From contig CAIOYD010000050.1 of the NCBI GenBank assembly GCA_903862415.1, forward strand, positions 62,001 to 126,000: DNA of 64,000 nucleotides. Direction: 5' to 3'. Below the pieces are notes generated by a model. The model did not search any database, was not told the DNA's origin, and saw only the letters and a program-made list of their open reading frames with translations. This document shows positions 21,731 through 31,032 of the stretch, piece by piece; within the stretch, counting starts at the first letter, position 1; each line of letters begins with the position of its first letter. The position numbers and the translations under genes are program-made. Source of the stretch: an uncultured Oxalobacteraceae bacterium (GTDB taxonomy: Bacteria > Pseudomonadota > Gammaproteobacteria > Burkholderiales > Burkholderiaceae_D).

Positions 21731-23434
21731 ATGAATATCACACTGACACAGACAGACAAACTAGCGCGCATCGGCGTGCTGGGCACGCTGGAACTGCGTG
21801 CCGATCAACTGAAACTGGTCAAACTGTTGCAGAGCACCAAAACCGGCGTGCCGCATCAGCTCGATTTTTATGATGCCGACAGTGTTCCGCCTGACATCAT
21901 CAGTGCACTGGCGGATTGTCTGGACCGGTCCGTGGCGCTGAAAATTTTAAGCTACCACCCCCTGCTGACGCACAACCTGATGCGACTTGGGATTCCGGCA
22001 CAACAGGTAAACATCAAGGCACCGCCAGCCGCATCGCAAGCACGCAAAGCGCTGGCGCTGGCCGGCTCGGCCAACAGTCTGGATAAGATTTTACATATCA
22101 TTGAAGCGCTGCCACTGAGTCAGGTCAGCATTTTTATCGTTCAGCATGTAATGGAAAATCAGATCAATCTGCTCGATCAATTGTTACGCGTGCGCACCCA
22201 ATATCAGGTCGTCATGCCGCAGCATCTGATGGCGGTGGCCGCAGCCACGATTTACGTTGCCCCACCAGGGCACCACATGAAAGTCGCCCATGGCCTGATC
22301 TATCTGACCCGCGACGGCCATGTGCAGTACGCCAGACCATCGATCGATGTACTGTTTGGCTCACTGGCGAGTGAATACGGTGCCGACGTGATGGCGGTGC
22401 TGCTGTGCGGCTTTGGACGCGATGGGGTTGATGGCTGTGGCGCACTCAAACAAATCGGAGCCTGTGTCATCATTGAAGATGGTGATGACTGCGGGGACGC
22501 CTGCGTTTTGCCACAGGCCGCGATTGAATCCGGTCAGTATGAGCAAATTATGAAGTTACCAGTCATCACCAGTGTCGCAGCGGCTGCTATCTGTAGCAGG
22601 GAGGAATCTGCTTCAGGCGTCCATCTGACACTGTTTATTGAAGCGCTGTGGTCGCGCTACAGTTATGATTTTCGTGGCTACCAGCCAGAGAGCCTGCAGC
22701 GGCGTGTGCACAACATCATGATGCAAACCGGATTGCCCCATTTTTTTGATTTTCAGTTGGCGCTATTTTCGGATCAGGCAATTTTTGAACGCATGCTGGC
22801 CGAAATTTCTGTCTGTGTTACCGCATTTTTCCGCCATCCGGAACAATGCCAACTGTTGCGCGAACAGGTGTTTCCCTACCTGGCCAGTTTCCCGCTGATA
22901 AAATGCTGGTCGGCCGGTTGTGCCACCGGTGAAGAACCGTACTCTCTGGCGATTTTACTCGATGAACTGGGGCTGTTAAACCGCAGCCGTTTATTTGCCA
23001 CCGACTTCAATGCCTATCTGATCGAGATTGCCAAAAGCGGGCTGTATCCCGTAAAGTTGCTCGAAACCAGTCAGCACAATTACCACAAGAGCGCAGGCCC
23101 TGCTCGCTTTGACAACTTCATTGAACCCGAATCACGCTATCTGCGCATAAAACATCATCTCATTGCCAGCACCCTGTTTCATTTACATTCACTGGTGGAT
23201 GAAGGTATTTTTAATGAATTTCAACTCATTATCTGCCGTAATGTGATGATTTATTTTAAGCCCGAACTGCAACAAAAAATCCTGCAGCGTTTTGCCCGTT
23301 CGCTGCATCGGGATGGTTTTCTGGTACTCGGACCGCAGGATGGTTTGCATCATCTGGCCATCGCCGCCGGGTTTATTCCGTACATCAAGGGCAGTCACAT
23401 TTATCGTTTAAATAATGGAGGCCTTTATGGCTGA
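21731..23434 (+). CDS. STAS-like/CheB methylesterase/CheR methyltransferase fusion
   Basis: A 567-residue fusion. Residues 1-95 resemble a degenerate STAS domain (central beta strands, then ALKILSYHPLLTHNLMRLGIPAQQV, as in the STAS C-terminal half); this is inference. Residues about 105-290 are a CheB catalytic domain: Ser113 in AGSANSL (usual ASAGGL), His139 in IVQHV and Asp231 in GFGRDGVDG make the triad, with the PPGHHM loop. Residues about 300-565 are CheR: SVCVTAFFRHPEQ, CWSAGCATGEEPYSLAILL (SAM site) and IICRNVMIYF. CheB and CheR are usually separate, and CheB usually carries a receiver, which is missing here. The stop overlaps the next gene by eight bases. Confidence 0.85.
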   Translation: MNITLTQTDKLARIGVLGTLELRADQLKLVKLLQSTKTGVPHQLDFYDADSVPPDIISALADCLDRSVALKILSYHPLLTHNLMRLGIPAQQVNIKAPPAASQARKALALAGSANSLDKILHIIEALPLSQVSIFIVQHVMENQINLLDQLLRVRTQYQVVMPQHLMAVAAATIYVAPPGHHMKVAHGLIYLTRDGHVQYARPSIDVLFGSLASEYGADVMAVLLCGFGRDGVDGCGALKQIGACVIIEDGDDCGDACVLPQAAIESGQYEQIMKLPVITSVAAAAICSREESASGVHLTLFIEALWSRYSYDFRGYQPESLQRRVHNIMMQTGLPHFFDFQLALFSDQAIFERMLAEISVCVTAFFRHPEQCQLLREQVFPYLASFPLIKCWSAGCATGEEPYSLAILLDELGLLNRSRLFATDFNAYLIEIAKSGLYPVKLLETSQHNYHKSAGPARFDNFIEPESRYLRIKHHLIASTLFHLHSLVDEGIFNEFQLIICRNVMIYFKPELQQKILQRFARSLHRDGFLVLGPQDGLHHLAIAAGFIPYIKGSHIYRLNNGGLYG

Positions 23435-24629
23435 ACGTTTCCGAATCCTGGCAGTCGATGATAATCAGGGCAACCGTTTTTTGCTCAACGAATTACTCGC
23501 ACGCCTCCCTGATGTGGATATCGTTGAAGCGGCCAGTGGCGAAGAGGCCTTGCTGCGCACTATCGAGCATGATTTTCAGTTAATCCTGCTCGATGTGCAG
23601 ATGCCCGGCATGGATGGTTACGAAACCGCGCATATGCTGCAAATGACGGCGCGCACCCGTGACATTCCAATTATCTTTCTGACCGCCGTATATAAGTCCG
23701 AAGAATTTATCAAACGTGGCTATGCCCTCGGGGCGGTCGACTATCTGACCAAACCGCTGGATGACAATATTTTCCTCAACCGTGTACGCCATTACCAGCA
23801 TCTGCATGACCGCGAATTGCGCCTCATGGATGCCATGACAGAAATGCGTTCAATGCAGGATAATCTGCTGCAATCTGAAAAACTTTCGGCACTGGGGGCA
23901 ATGGTTGCCGGAGTTTCACACGAACTCAATACCCCGTTGGGCAATTCCAAACTGGCGATCTCGACCATTCATGAACGCCTGATGGATTTAAACAAACAAT
24001 ATAATGCCAACACCTTAAAGCGCAGCACCATTGAAGACTATATCAAAGACAGCCTCGATATCGTCACTCTGGCCAATCGTTCGATCGATCGCGCCCTGAA
24101 TCTGGTCACCACCTTCAAACAGGTAGCGGTAGATCAGACATCCGAACAGCAGCGTACCTTTGATCTGGCAACCGTCATAGAAGAAACCATTACTGCACTA
24201 AAACCGAGTTATAAATATGATCCCTGGGAGTTTGTCACCGAAGTTCAGCCAGGGATAGAATTAAACAGCTTTCCCGGTCCGCTGGAACAGATTCTGATTA
24301 ATCTGATTCAAAACAGTATCCGCCACGGTTTTGACGGCCGCACCCAAGGTCGCATTACTCTCAAGGGGCAACTCGACAGCAGCAACAGCAGGCAGGTCAT
24401 CATTACCGTTAGCGACAATGGCCGTGGCATCACTGCGGAAAATCTCGGTCGGGTATTTGATCCCTTCTTTACCACCCGGCTTGGACGGGGTGGTTCCGGC
24501 ATCGGCCTCAATATTACCCACCGTATTGCCACCTCACTGCTGGGCGGTAACATCCAGGTAGAATCACTGCATGGTGAGTGGACGACCTTTACTCTGACGA
24601 TACCAACACAGGTCAGTGTACGATTTTAG
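23427..24629 (+). CDS. Receiver-histidine kinase (REC-HK)
   Basis: A soluble 400-residue protein. Residues 1-125 form a receiver (LAVDDNQGN acid pair, phospho-acceptor Asp56 in LLDVQMPGMDG, YLTKP switch Lys). A helical linker leads to a HisKA-type domain with His165 in GVSHELNTPLG and a HATPase (LINLIQNSIRHGF, VSDNGRGI, GGSGIGLNI). The start at 23427 is set by GGAGG six bases upstream, inside the end of the preceding gene; an ATG at 23415 in frame is less likely. Most likely it receives phosphate from, or gives it to, the hybrid kinase of the same operon. There is no DNA-binding output domain in any of the three genes. Its end overlaps the convergent gene by 17 bases. Confidence 0.88.
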   Translation: MAERFRILAVDDNQGNRFLLNELLARLPDVDIVEAASGEEALLRTIEHDFQLILLDVQMPGMDGYETAHMLQMTARTRDIPIIFLTAVYKSEEFIKRGYALGAVDYLTKPLDDNIFLNRVRHYQHLHDRELRLMDAMTEMRSMQDNLLQSEKLSALGAMVAGVSHELNTPLGNSKLAISTIHERLMDLNKQYNANTLKRSTIEDYIKDSLDIVTLANRSIDRALNLVTTFKQVAVDQTSEQQRTFDLATVIEETITALKPSYKYDPWEFVTEVQPGIELNSFPGPLEQILINLIQNSIRHGFDGRTQGRITLKGQLDSSNSRQVIITVSDNGRGITAENLGRVFDPFFTTRLGRGGSGIGLNITHRIATSLLGGNIQVESLHGEWTTFTLTIPTQVSVRF

Positions 24630-27105
24630 AAGTAGGAATGATTTCTTGCGCCGGAGATTGACTTTCATCCGTGCAGTCCAGCGACTGAGGAAAATTGACT
24701 TCAAACAGACGGTCGTCGATCCAGTGCATTTTGACTTTCAGTTTATTGCCGACATGGCGACCACTGAGTTCCAGACAAAGTTCATCGCCACACTGCAACA
24801 GCGGAGTTTTTTTGACCCGGCTTTTCAGCGAGTGGGATAAATCGCTGCTGACCCAGTCAAGCAATTCAAGCTGAGTGCCATGAATTAACATGCCATTGTT
24901 GCCGCAGGAAAGCGACTTCATGTTGGGAAAATACACTACCGCACGCTCGAGCGACTGCCAGTCGGAAGCCAGCCCGGAAGTCACATGCATAACCCGATAA
25001 TAAACCGGGTTGACAATACTGGGCAGCGACAGCGAAGTAAAGGAAATCGGATTTTTACTGCGCAATTCATTGTGCACCATATCCGACATCAACGGCACCA
25101 CCAGCGGATTTTTTTCGGTTTGCGGATCGTCAGAAAATTTCAGTTGCAACACATACGCACCCCGGCTGAGCCTGTAGCCATCCACCGCATGCAATAGTGC
25201 ACCAATCTGCGAATCTTCAGTGATCAGATGATCTTCATCAGTTAAATTCCATTGTAACGCCTTGGCCGAAAACTGACTCACCATCAGACTGTCCGGATCA
25301 ATTTGCATATGCGGACGAGCACTGAGTTTGGCGAGCGCCACAGCAAATGCCACCGGCTGCTGTTCCAGATGTTGCACCGTAATTTTGGCTGGAAACTGGG
25401 CATTATTGACCAGTTCCGCCGGACAGGAAAATCGTCGACTGAGCATGACTTCATTGTCGGTCGCATCCGGATGATCGAGTGGCAGACACAATACATTGCT
25501 GTTGATGCGCAAAGCTTCAATGCGCGCCAGATTGTCACCAAAGACCGTCAACAAGGATTCCAGATCATAGTGTTCGATGCGTTTAACATGTGCACGTGGT
25601 TGCACGATCGCCACCGCCATGCTTTGTTTATCGACACCATACTGCACAATCTCGAGCGTCGCGTCAGCAGGCGTCTGGGCAGTCAGATCTGCACGCAATT
25701 CCGCGGGAGCATCGGGCGTACTGGCAGCGAGCACCCGGCCATCAAGCTGCAACTGCATTTGTTCAACACAGGCACTGGTGTTTTTTCCAGTCACGCTGAG
25801 TCTGGCCTGTTCGCCGGATATCAGACTCTCCAGACCGGCTACCGACAAAGCATCATTGGTAGGCAACACCAGATTAAACGGATTGAGTGTCACCTTTGAA
25901 AAACCAAAGCGGCCCGTCAGAGTGGCATCAAGCAACTGGCCATTCATCGTCAGATCGGCTGCGCCAGCTGGATAATCAAACACAATTCGCCCGCTTTCCG
26001 GTTTGAACTCCAGCCCGGCATACGTAGTCAGCACCTCGGACGAACCATGGGCACGCAATTGCAAAGTCCAGTCATGCCAGTAATTTTGCAGCGGCAAACG
26101 CCCCTTGATGGTGACAGCCAATTCACCTTTGGCCAGACAGACGGCATTTTTATCGATGATCACTTCCGGCATTTTGCCGACAAACCAGCTTGGCACATAG
26201 GCATAGGCCGTTTTAATATCCCCACTTTTGAAACGCGCATTGGTATAGAGCTGGATATGATCGGAAACGCTCTTGCGTTGCCCCAATGAAGGCGCAAAAT
26301 CGTAATTGTCGCCATATTTATTCACCAGATAATTACCGGTATCGGTAATAAGTTTGAGGCTGGCAAATAATTCCGTCGGCAACTTGACCGAAGCAGCATT
26401 CGGCCCGGAAGCGAGCCAGATATCGTCAGTGGATACGGTTAAATCATCGCTGGAAACGATGTACGCGGCCACGCAGCGGGTATTGACCATGCTATCTTTG
26501 AAGCAGGCAGGACTGACATATTTGACGCCGAATTTGGCCGCCAGATCTTTGGCCGCCTCAATTGCCTGTTCCGGTTTTCTGGTTTGAATCAAAGCATCAA
26601 GCGCCTGCGAAATCACCACAATCGCATGATTGATCTGATCGATTTTTTGCAAATCCAGAAAACGCTGCGGATCGACCTTGATGGCATCGCTGATGAGCGA
26701 AGCGGATTCGGAAAAACTGGTGTGCAAACCAAACAGCGTGCGCACCTGCGGCGCAATCACTATCACCGGAACCTGATCGTCGGAAGTAATTTCAATCGAA
26801 GGAATGGTGTCTTTTTCAGTCAGGTCAAACTGGCGAATTTGGGTTTGATTGCTCACCGGTGTAATCGTGGCCAATACCACCAGCCACTGTCCGGCAGTTT
26901 TTTCACCCTGATCGGTGGTGACGATGAGTTTGTCACCTTTGCGTAAATGACTGACCTGAAATAGCGGCAACTTTTCCTGGCCGCGCATCACCGTGGCAAC
27001 AAGTTCGGGACCAAGATGGATGCTTGGTTCAGTCGCGGCATTCGCCGCACAAAGCACTAATGCCCAAAGAAAAAAACAACGCAGCAAGGTAGACATGGAG
27101 GACAT
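24613..27105 (-). CDS. Large secreted protein of unknown function
   Basis: An ~830-residue product I do not recognise. The start is placed at 27105 (MSSMSTLLRC) because a clean Sec signal peptide follows (LLRCFFLWALVLCAANA-ATEP, cleavage near residue 24); the open frame upstream lacks a ribosome site. The mature protein is beta-rich, with no membrane anchor, LPXTG or obvious catalytic motif. Scattered Cys (CFKDSMVNTRC, CLAKGEL, CVEQMQLQL, CLPLDHP, CPAEL, CGNNG, CGDELCLEL) suggest disulfides and a periplasmic or surface location. Several tandem segments look like immunoglobulin-like or beta-sandwich domains, but this is a visual impression. Convergent with the signalling operon, overlapping it by 17 bases. 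Confidence 0.6.
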   Translation of the reverse strand: MSSMSTLLRCFFLWALVLCAANAATEPSIHLGPELVATVMRGQEKLPLFQVSHLRKGDKLIVTTDQGEKTAGQWLVVLATITPVSNQTQIRQFDLTEKDTIPSIEITSDDQVPVIVIAPQVRTLFGLHTSFSESASLISDAIKVDPQRFLDLQKIDQINHAIVVISQALDALIQTRKPEQAIEAAKDLAAKFGVKYVSPACFKDSMVNTRCVAAYIVSSDDLTVSTDDIWLASGPNAASVKLPTELFASLKLITDTGNYLVNKYGDNYDFAPSLGQRKSVSDHIQLYTNARFKSGDIKTAYAYVPSWFVGKMPEVIIDKNAVCLAKGELAVTIKGRLPLQNYWHDWTLQLRAHGSSEVLTTYAGLEFKPESGRIVFDYPAGAADLTMNGQLLDATLTGRFGFSKVTLNPFNLVLPTNDALSVAGLESLISGEQARLSVTGKNTSACVEQMQLQLDGRVLAASTPDAPAELRADLTAQTPADATLEIVQYGVDKQSMAVAIVQPRAHVKRIEHYDLESLLTVFGDNLARIEALRINSNVLCLPLDHPDATDNEVMLSRRFSCPAELVNNAQFPAKITVQHLEQQPVAFAVALAKLSARPHMQIDPDSLMVSQFSAKALQWNLTDEDHLITEDSQIGALLHAVDGYRLSRGAYVLQLKFSDDPQTEKNPLVVPLMSDMVHNELRSKNPISFTSLSLPSIVNPVYYRVMHVTSGLASDWQSLERAVVYFPNMKSLSCGNNGMLIHGTQLELLDWVSSDLSHSLKSRVKKTPLLQCGDELCLELSGRHVGNKLKVKMHWIDDRLFEVNFPQSLDCTDESQSPAQEIIPTSKIVH

Positions 27106-27168
27106 GAACTTAAGCAGATAAGAGAGGAACAGCTGTAAGCATAACCCAAAATTGGCTCTAACTGTTCC

Positions 27169-27202
27169 GTAGGGTGTCACGCTGCAGACGTAATCACCCT
27201 AC
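27169..27202. repeat. Short palindromic repeat, relative of the element after efp
   Basis: GTAGGGTG (27169-27176) and its exact complement CACCCTAC (27195-27202) enclose 18 bases containing GTAAT. The arms match the outer ends of the 90-bp element at 47936-48025. It lies between the stop of the cytochrome gene and the secreted-protein gene, three bases past the former, and could act as its transcription end. Confidence 0.6.
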
Positions 27203-27205
27203 AAC

Positions 27206-27832
27206 TTAATTCAGACTCGACAGGTAAGTAGCCAGCGCAAGAATTTCAGCATCTTTGAGGCCCGCAGTGATGGCGCTCATCGGTTCATAAATGCGTTCGC
27301 CGGTTTTATTGCGATAACGGGTTACCGATAGCACCAGATAACGGGATTGCTGACCGGCAAGGCGGGGAATCTGGTCGCCGCCCCGCCCTTCGGCTCCATG
27401 ACACATCACACAATGCGACAGATACAGCTCCCTGCCAGCCGAAGAGGTGGCTTTTTGACTGATTTTAACGTCTTTGCTGCTGTAAAAAACGGTGGCATTG
27501 ATCCGGTCTTCTTCGCTCAGCATTTTCATCAAACCCTGCATAAACTGATTCTGACGTTGCCCGTGTACAAATTTATCGATCTGAGTCAGCAAATAATGTG
27601 GGTTCTGGCCAGCCAGATTGGGCACGTCATTTTGCGCGCTGTTGCCATCATCACCATGACAATTGGCGCAAAAAAAGGTCACTTTTTTTGCATTGATCAA
27701 GGCTTTGTCGGTTTCCGCCGAACTACTCATTACCCGGATGAGCCGGTCGTCCAGTGGCGATTTTTGCGCCAGCACATTGACACTGAACAAGGCCAGCAGC
27801 AAAACTAACCCGAGTTGAAGACCCGATTTCAT
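27206..27832 (-). CDS. Dihaem cytochrome c (c4 type)
   Basis: Periplasmic electron carrier of 208 residues. The start at 27832 (MKSGLQLGLVLLLALF) is supported by AGGAG seven bases upstream and gives a signal peptide cleaved after VLA. Two haem-binding motifs, CANCH and CVMCH, lie in two homologous halves of about 90 residues, each followed by a Met-containing segment (QFMQGLMKM and EPMSAI) that could supply the sixth ligand. This two-domain layout is that of cytochrome c4, which feeds terminal oxidases. No oxidase genes are adjacent, so its partner is unknown. The flanking threonine aldolase-type gene is divergent. Confidence 0.88.
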   Translation of the reverse strand: MKSGLQLGLVLLLALFSVNVLAQKSPLDDRLIRVMSSSAETDKALINAKKVTFFCANCHGDDGNSAQNDVPNLAGQNPHYLLTQIDKFVHGQRQNQFMQGLMKMLSEEDRINATVFYSSKDVKISQKATSSAGRELYLSHCVMCHGAEGRGGDQIPRLAGQQSRYLVLSVTRYRNKTGERIYEPMSAITAGLKDAEILALATYLSSLN

Positions 27833-27970
27833 GATGATTCTCCTATTTTGCTGAAAGTTTACTATAAGCAATCTATAATCCATTGATACAAGTCAACTTT
27901 GTAAAAATTAACATTAAAAATTTCTATTGAACACTATTTTTACAGCTCCCCTTTTTTTGAAACCACGACC

Positions 27971-29083
27971 ATGCCAACCACCCTGCCCTTATCCGATACC
28001 GAGCTCAACGCACTGCGCCAGCGATGCCATACTGTACTGGCTGGACACAAACAAACCAGTCCGGCAGAAGATTTTGCTGCCATGGCTGTCTGGTGCGAGC
28101 AGCATCAGACCGAGCATGATGTGTACGGCGATGGCCCGTTGGTGCAGGAGTTTGAACAAAAAATCGCCCGCCTGCTCGGTTTTGAATCTGCTGTGTTTTG
28201 CATTACCGGCACCATGACCCAAACGCTGGCGTTGCGACTGGCCTGCATGGAACGCGACAGCAATCTGGTGGCCCTGCACCCCAGTGCCCATATTCTCAAA
28301 CATGAAAACAGCAACTATCAGTTACTCGATCAGTTCAAGATGCAATCCATCGGTGACCCTATGCGTACCTGGCATGCCAGTGACCTGACAGCGATCAAAG
28401 ACAAACTGGCGGCAGCACTGCTGGAATTACCCATGCGCGAAATTGGCGGCCAATTACCCGACTGGGAGCAGTTGGAAGAAATTAAAACGCTGTGCCGGGA
28501 AAAAAATATTCATTTGCATCTGGATGGAGCGCGCCTCTGGGAAGCCCAGGCCGGATATAACCGTCCCTTCCCCGATATCTGTCGCGGCTTTGATTCTGCC
28601 TATGTGTCGTTTTACAAAGGCATCGGCGCTTTAGGTGGTGCCATGCTGCTGGGCAGCAGCGCCTTTACCGCCCGTGCCAAGGTGTGGATGCACCGTCAGG
28701 GGGGAAGTGTATTCCGGCGCTCACCCTATGTGGTGGCTGCGGCGATGCAGTTTGACCAGCGCCTGGCCAACATGCCAGCCTGTTATACCAAAACCCGGCA
28801 ACTGGCAGAATTGCTGAAACAATTCCCCGCCATGCAACTCAATCCGTCGCAACCGCAGTGCAATATGTTTCATCTGTATTTACCGGTCAGCCGGGAACGC
28901 GCCACCATTATCCGCAACCAGATCGCCCAACAACATGGTATCTGGCTGTTTGGTCGCGCCATCCACGCCGCGCTGCCGGGGCAATGCTATTTTGAATGGA
29001 CGGTAGGCGACGCACTGCTGGCACTGACCGAGGCTCAAATTGTATCGGCCCTGACACTGCTGCAGCAAGCCATCAAGGAGTAA
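27971..29083 (+). CDS. Threonine aldolase/beta-eliminating lyase family PLP enzyme
   Basis: PLP-dependent fold-type I enzyme, 370 residues. Markers: YGDGPLVQEFEQKIARLLG (cofactor phosphate region), IHLHLDGARLWEA with the Asp that binds the pyridine nitrogen, and FYKGIGALGGAML with the Schiff-base Lys. Low-specificity L-threonine aldolases have this pattern, cleaving threonine to glycine and acetaldehyde; a tryptophanase/tyrosine phenol-lyase-like activity cannot be excluded. The family core is preceded by ~40 residues with an extra helical segment. The stop is immediately followed by the stop of the convergent chemoreceptor gene. Confidence 0.85.
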   Translation: MPTTLPLSDTELNALRQRCHTVLAGHKQTSPAEDFAAMAVWCEQHQTEHDVYGDGPLVQEFEQKIARLLGFESAVFCITGTMTQTLALRLACMERDSNLVALHPSAHILKHENSNYQLLDQFKMQSIGDPMRTWHASDLTAIKDKLAAALLELPMREIGGQLPDWEQLEEIKTLCREKNIHLHLDGARLWEAQAGYNRPFPDICRGFDSAYVSFYKGIGALGGAMLLGSSAFTARAKVWMHRQGGSVFRRSPYVVAAAMQFDQRLANMPACYTKTRQLAELLKQFPAMQLNPSQPQCNMFHLYLPVSRERATIIRNQIAQQHGIWLFGRAIHAALPGQCYFEWTVGDALLALTEAQIVSALTLLQQAIKE

Positions 29084-30663
29084 TCAATTCAGTGCAACCA
29101 GACGACGGGAGCGAGTGCTGTCGGCCAACCGGAAAGCTCCTACCAGGCGCGCCAGAATCTCTGCCTGATCGTTGAGCGAATGGGCAGCGGCCGCCGCCTG
29201 TTCGACCAGGGCCGAATTTTGCTGAGTGACACCATCCATCTGAATAATGGCGTCATTGACCTGATGAATGCCCTGATGCTGTGCATCATTGGCCTGACTG
29301 ATTTCACCCATGATGGCAGTCACCCGTTTGACGCTGCTGACAATTTCCTCCATGGTGGTGCCCGCCTGTGACACGATCACACTGCCGGCATTAACTTCTT
29401 CCACCGAATGACTGATGAGCTGTTTAATTTCTTTGGCTGCCGCCGCGGATCGTTGGGCCAGATTACGCACTTCACTGGCTACCACGGCAAAGCCACGTCC
29501 CTGCTCACCGGCACGCGCGGCTTCGACGGCGGCATTGAGTGCCAGAATATTGGTCTGAAACGCGATGCCATCAATGACGCTGATAATATCGGTAATCTTT
29601 TGAGCCGACGCATTGATCGAACCCATGGTCTGAATAATCTGCAGCACCGCAGAACTGCCCTTGAGGGCAACATCCGAAGCGGTTTGCGCCAGCTGATTGG
29701 CCAGCTGGGTATTGGCGGCATTTTTTTCACCGTATCGGTCAGGTCGGTAAGCGACGCCGAGGTTTCTTCCAATGAGCCTGCCTGCTGTTCCGTGCGCGAC
29801 GATAAATCCAGATTGCCGGCCGCAATTTCTTTCGAGGCAGTGGCAATGGTTTCGGTCGATTGACGGATTTCACCCACCGTTTGCGCCAGATGCTGCTGCA
29901 TGCTTTGCATGGCGTACAACAGGCTGTGCTGATCAGACGGTTGAGTGACCACCACTACGGTTAAATCACCGGCGGCAATGCTATGCACTATTTGTGCTGC
30001 ATAACTGGGTTCACCACCGAGCTGGCGATACACATGGCGGATCAACAGCGTGCCCAACACCGCTGCTAACAGAGTACCAAACACAATCGCCAGTAACACC
30101 ACCATACGCAACACTTCATAACGCGCGCGTGCCTGCTCATATTCCACTCTGGCCGCATCGACCTGAATCTGACGCAGTGCATCGACACTTTTTCTCACCG
30201 GTACAGACAACTTTTGTACCTGATCGAGCAAATCACCTGCCAAGGCCAGATTACCGGAATCCATGGCTGCCATGGTTTTGAGCAAACCGTCATTCACCAG
30301 TTTTTGTCGGTCAGCATTAAAGCTGTCAGCCAGCTTGCGATCTTCCGGAGTCAGCTCACTACTGGCATAGCGTTTCCAGACTTGCTCAATTTCGGCCAGA
30401 TTTTTTTCTATCTGAGCACTTTTTATTTTGATGGTTGCGGCCATCGAATCCTGCACCGCCTCACCCAGCGCCAGCTGACTCTGCACCAACAAACGGTCAA
30501 TGCGCGAAATCTGCTCCAGTGCCACGGTACGATTTTCATACACGCTGCGCAAGCCATCATCGGCACGACTCATGCCATACAAACCAGCGAGGCCAATCAG
30601 AATGGCGAGCACCACAATCACGCCGATCACGGTGATCAACTGAGTTTTCAGGGTAGTTTTCAT
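29084..30663 (-). pseudogene. Methyl-accepting chemotaxis protein, frameshifted at a poly-A run
   Basis: Chemoreceptor of the Tsr/Tar class split into two frames. The first part (30663 leftward) has TM1 (residues 7-27), a four-helix sensor domain, TM2 near 190-210, HAMP and the start of the signalling domain up to [11 protein letters not shown]. Reading then continues in another frame: [17 protein letters not shown], the hairpin tip [27 protein letters not shown], and an end at RRLVALN without a CheR-docking pentapeptide. The break is at seven A's (29721-29727 on the minus strand); with eight, TVKKNAANT would be restored and the protein would have 526 residues. It may be a true mutation, phase variation, transcriptional slippage or an assembly error. 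Confidence 0.85.
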
Positions 30664-30756
30664 AAAGCACTTACATTAAATATCAAAAAATCACGTTTTG
30701 ATAACACGCTTGTTGAGTACCAACACTTTAGCATAGGTGTTTTTTATGTCATTTCA

Positions 30757-31032
30757 ATGACATTTACCGTCTCGTCTGCAGAATGGTATATGCAAAGCAG
30801 CACTCACTCGAATTCACTATATGCCTGTGATTTGGTAACGCCACAGCAACTGGAACAGGCGGATGCCAAATTGGGTGACTATCCGGCGTTGATGCCGTTT
30901 GAGTTAATGCAAGCCATTAAGAATAAACCCGGCAAAATGGCTGGTTTATCGCGGGCTGGAACGACTGCGACCATCCCGATCCGAGCACCTCCCACCCGCG
31001 CACTGAAATGTCTGCGGCAGACAATTCAGTGA
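30757..31032 (+). CDS. Possible small orphan gene
   Basis: The ~360 bases between the chemoreceptor and the pentapeptide gene contain an open frame of 91 codons (ATG 30757, second ATG 30790). Its middle, LVTPQQLEQADAKLGDYPALMPFELMQAIKNKPG, has a normal protein composition, but there is no strong ribosome site and no recognised family. Its 3' end overlaps the convergent pentapeptide gene by seven bases. A 6-bp inverted repeat, GTCATTTCAATGAC (30748-30761), sits over the first ATG. It could be a remnant or a small real gene. Confidence 0.25.
   Translation: MTFTVSSAEWYMQSSTHSNSLYACDLVTPQQLEQADAKLGDYPALMPFELMQAIKNKPGKMAGLSRAGTTATIPIRAPPTRALKCLRQTIQ

Noticed and set aside
30214-30756. Upstream extension of the plus-strand frame ending at 31032
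   Set aside because: It runs antisense through the chemoreceptor; only the part after 30757 lies in non-coding DNA and was kept at low confidence.
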